From Pseudaminobacter soli (ex Li et al. 2025) (lineage in GTDB: Bacteria; Pseudomonadota; Alphaproteobacteria; Rhizobiales; Rhizobiaceae): a stretch of DNA of 64,000 bases. Shown piece by piece: positions 63,901 through 64,000 of the stretch (positions within the stretch are counted from its first letter, which is position 1; every line of letters begins with the position of its first letter). Under the pieces are notes generated by a model, which did not search any database, was not told the DNA's origin, and saw only the letters and a program-made list of their open reading frames with translations. The stretch is from positions 20,582-84,581 of the forward strand of contig NZ_PXYL01000020.1 of the NCBI RefSeq assembly GCF_003012705.1. The letters are read 5' to 3'. The position numbers were made by a program, and so were the translations under genes.

Positions 63901-64000
63901 TCCCTGAAGTAGGCTCGTGAGCCGTTGGAGAGGACATTGGAATGCCCCAGAAGAAGCACAAGCCCGAAGAGATCGTCGCGAAGCTGCGCCAGGTTGATGT
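63874..64000 (+). mobile_element. IS3-family insertion sequence, left end (truncated by the window)
   Basis: Terminal-repeat-like sequence at 63874-63900 is followed by a transposase OrfA start at 63942. The element continues beyond the window; only its first about 127 bases are visible. Confidence 0.7.
63942..64000 (+). CDS. IS3-family transposase OrfA (5' end only)
   Basis: Nineteen complete codons are visible, starting with ATG at 63942: MPQKKHKPEEIVAKLRQVD. This is the standard N-terminus of OrfA of IS3-family elements (IS407-like group), the DNA-binding half of the transposase. The gene runs off the window. Confidence 0.8.
   Translation, partial: MPQKKHKPEEIVAKLRQVD

Overview
The window reads as alphaproteobacterial DNA of the order Rhizobiales, and the best fit is the Rhizobiaceae/Phyllobacteriaceae (Sinorhizobium, Mesorhizobium or Aminobacter relatives). 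It is GC-rich with compact, overlapping operons. It carries a galactoglucan (exopolysaccharide II) locus in the same order as the exp/wg cluster of Sinorhizobium meliloti pSymB, and an opine-oxidase-like catabolic operon of the Agrobacterium occ/oox type. No rRNA, tRNA, CRISPR or replication origin was recognised. The mix of uptake, catabolic, surface-polysaccharide and toxin-antitoxin genes with IS fragments suggests an accessory region or a megaplasmid.

Layout. (1) 1-7020: an iron(III)-type ABC importer (substrate-binding protein, fused permease, ATPase), then an OmpR-type response regulator, a TctE-like kinase and a second, diverged substrate-binding protein that probably serves as periplasmic sensor. 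(2) 7731-15337: a nine-gene minus-strand operon (two polar amino-acid permeases, ATPase, binding protein, three-part FAD/[2Fe-2S] amine oxidase, RidA) with a divergent LysR regulator and a well-placed LysR operator. (3) 15338-20168: a VOC gene remnant, a LysR regulator, a frameshifted flavin monooxygenase, an aldo/keto reductase, an MFS exporter and a small MoaF-like protein. (4) 20170-23813: an IS3 transposase scar, an AbiEi/AbiEii toxin-antitoxin pair whose toxin gene is frameshifted, a metallo-beta-lactamase-fold hydrolase and a pterin carbinolamine dehydratase. (5) 23814-26588: an AT-rich island, a beta-barrel outer-membrane protein and an alpha-oxoamine synthase.

(6) 26701-56319 is the core of the window, a complete galactoglucan-type locus. 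A MarR regulator (wggR) sits beside a divergently oriented type I secretion pair (wgdA, wgdB). Downstream on the minus strand come an RTX calcium-binding protein (wgeA), glycosyltransferases, a methyltransferase, a pyruvyltransferase-family protein and GalU. On the plus strand follow wgcA, wgaA, wgaB, two tandem pyruvyltransferase-family genes, a glycoside-hydrolase-like gene, an alpha/beta hydrolase and the four dTDP-rhamnose genes. Three copies of one inverted-repeat operator stand before wgeA, between wgdA and wggR, and before wgaA. They tie the locus into a single MarR-type regulon.

(7) 56343-60867: an epimerase and an inverted, diverged copy of the wgaB/wgaA pair, by eye less GC-rich than the locus. 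(8) 61962-64000: a short YadA-like trimeric autotransporter, a linked exported protein, and the start of an IS3-family element whose end lies head-to-head with a second, similar end.
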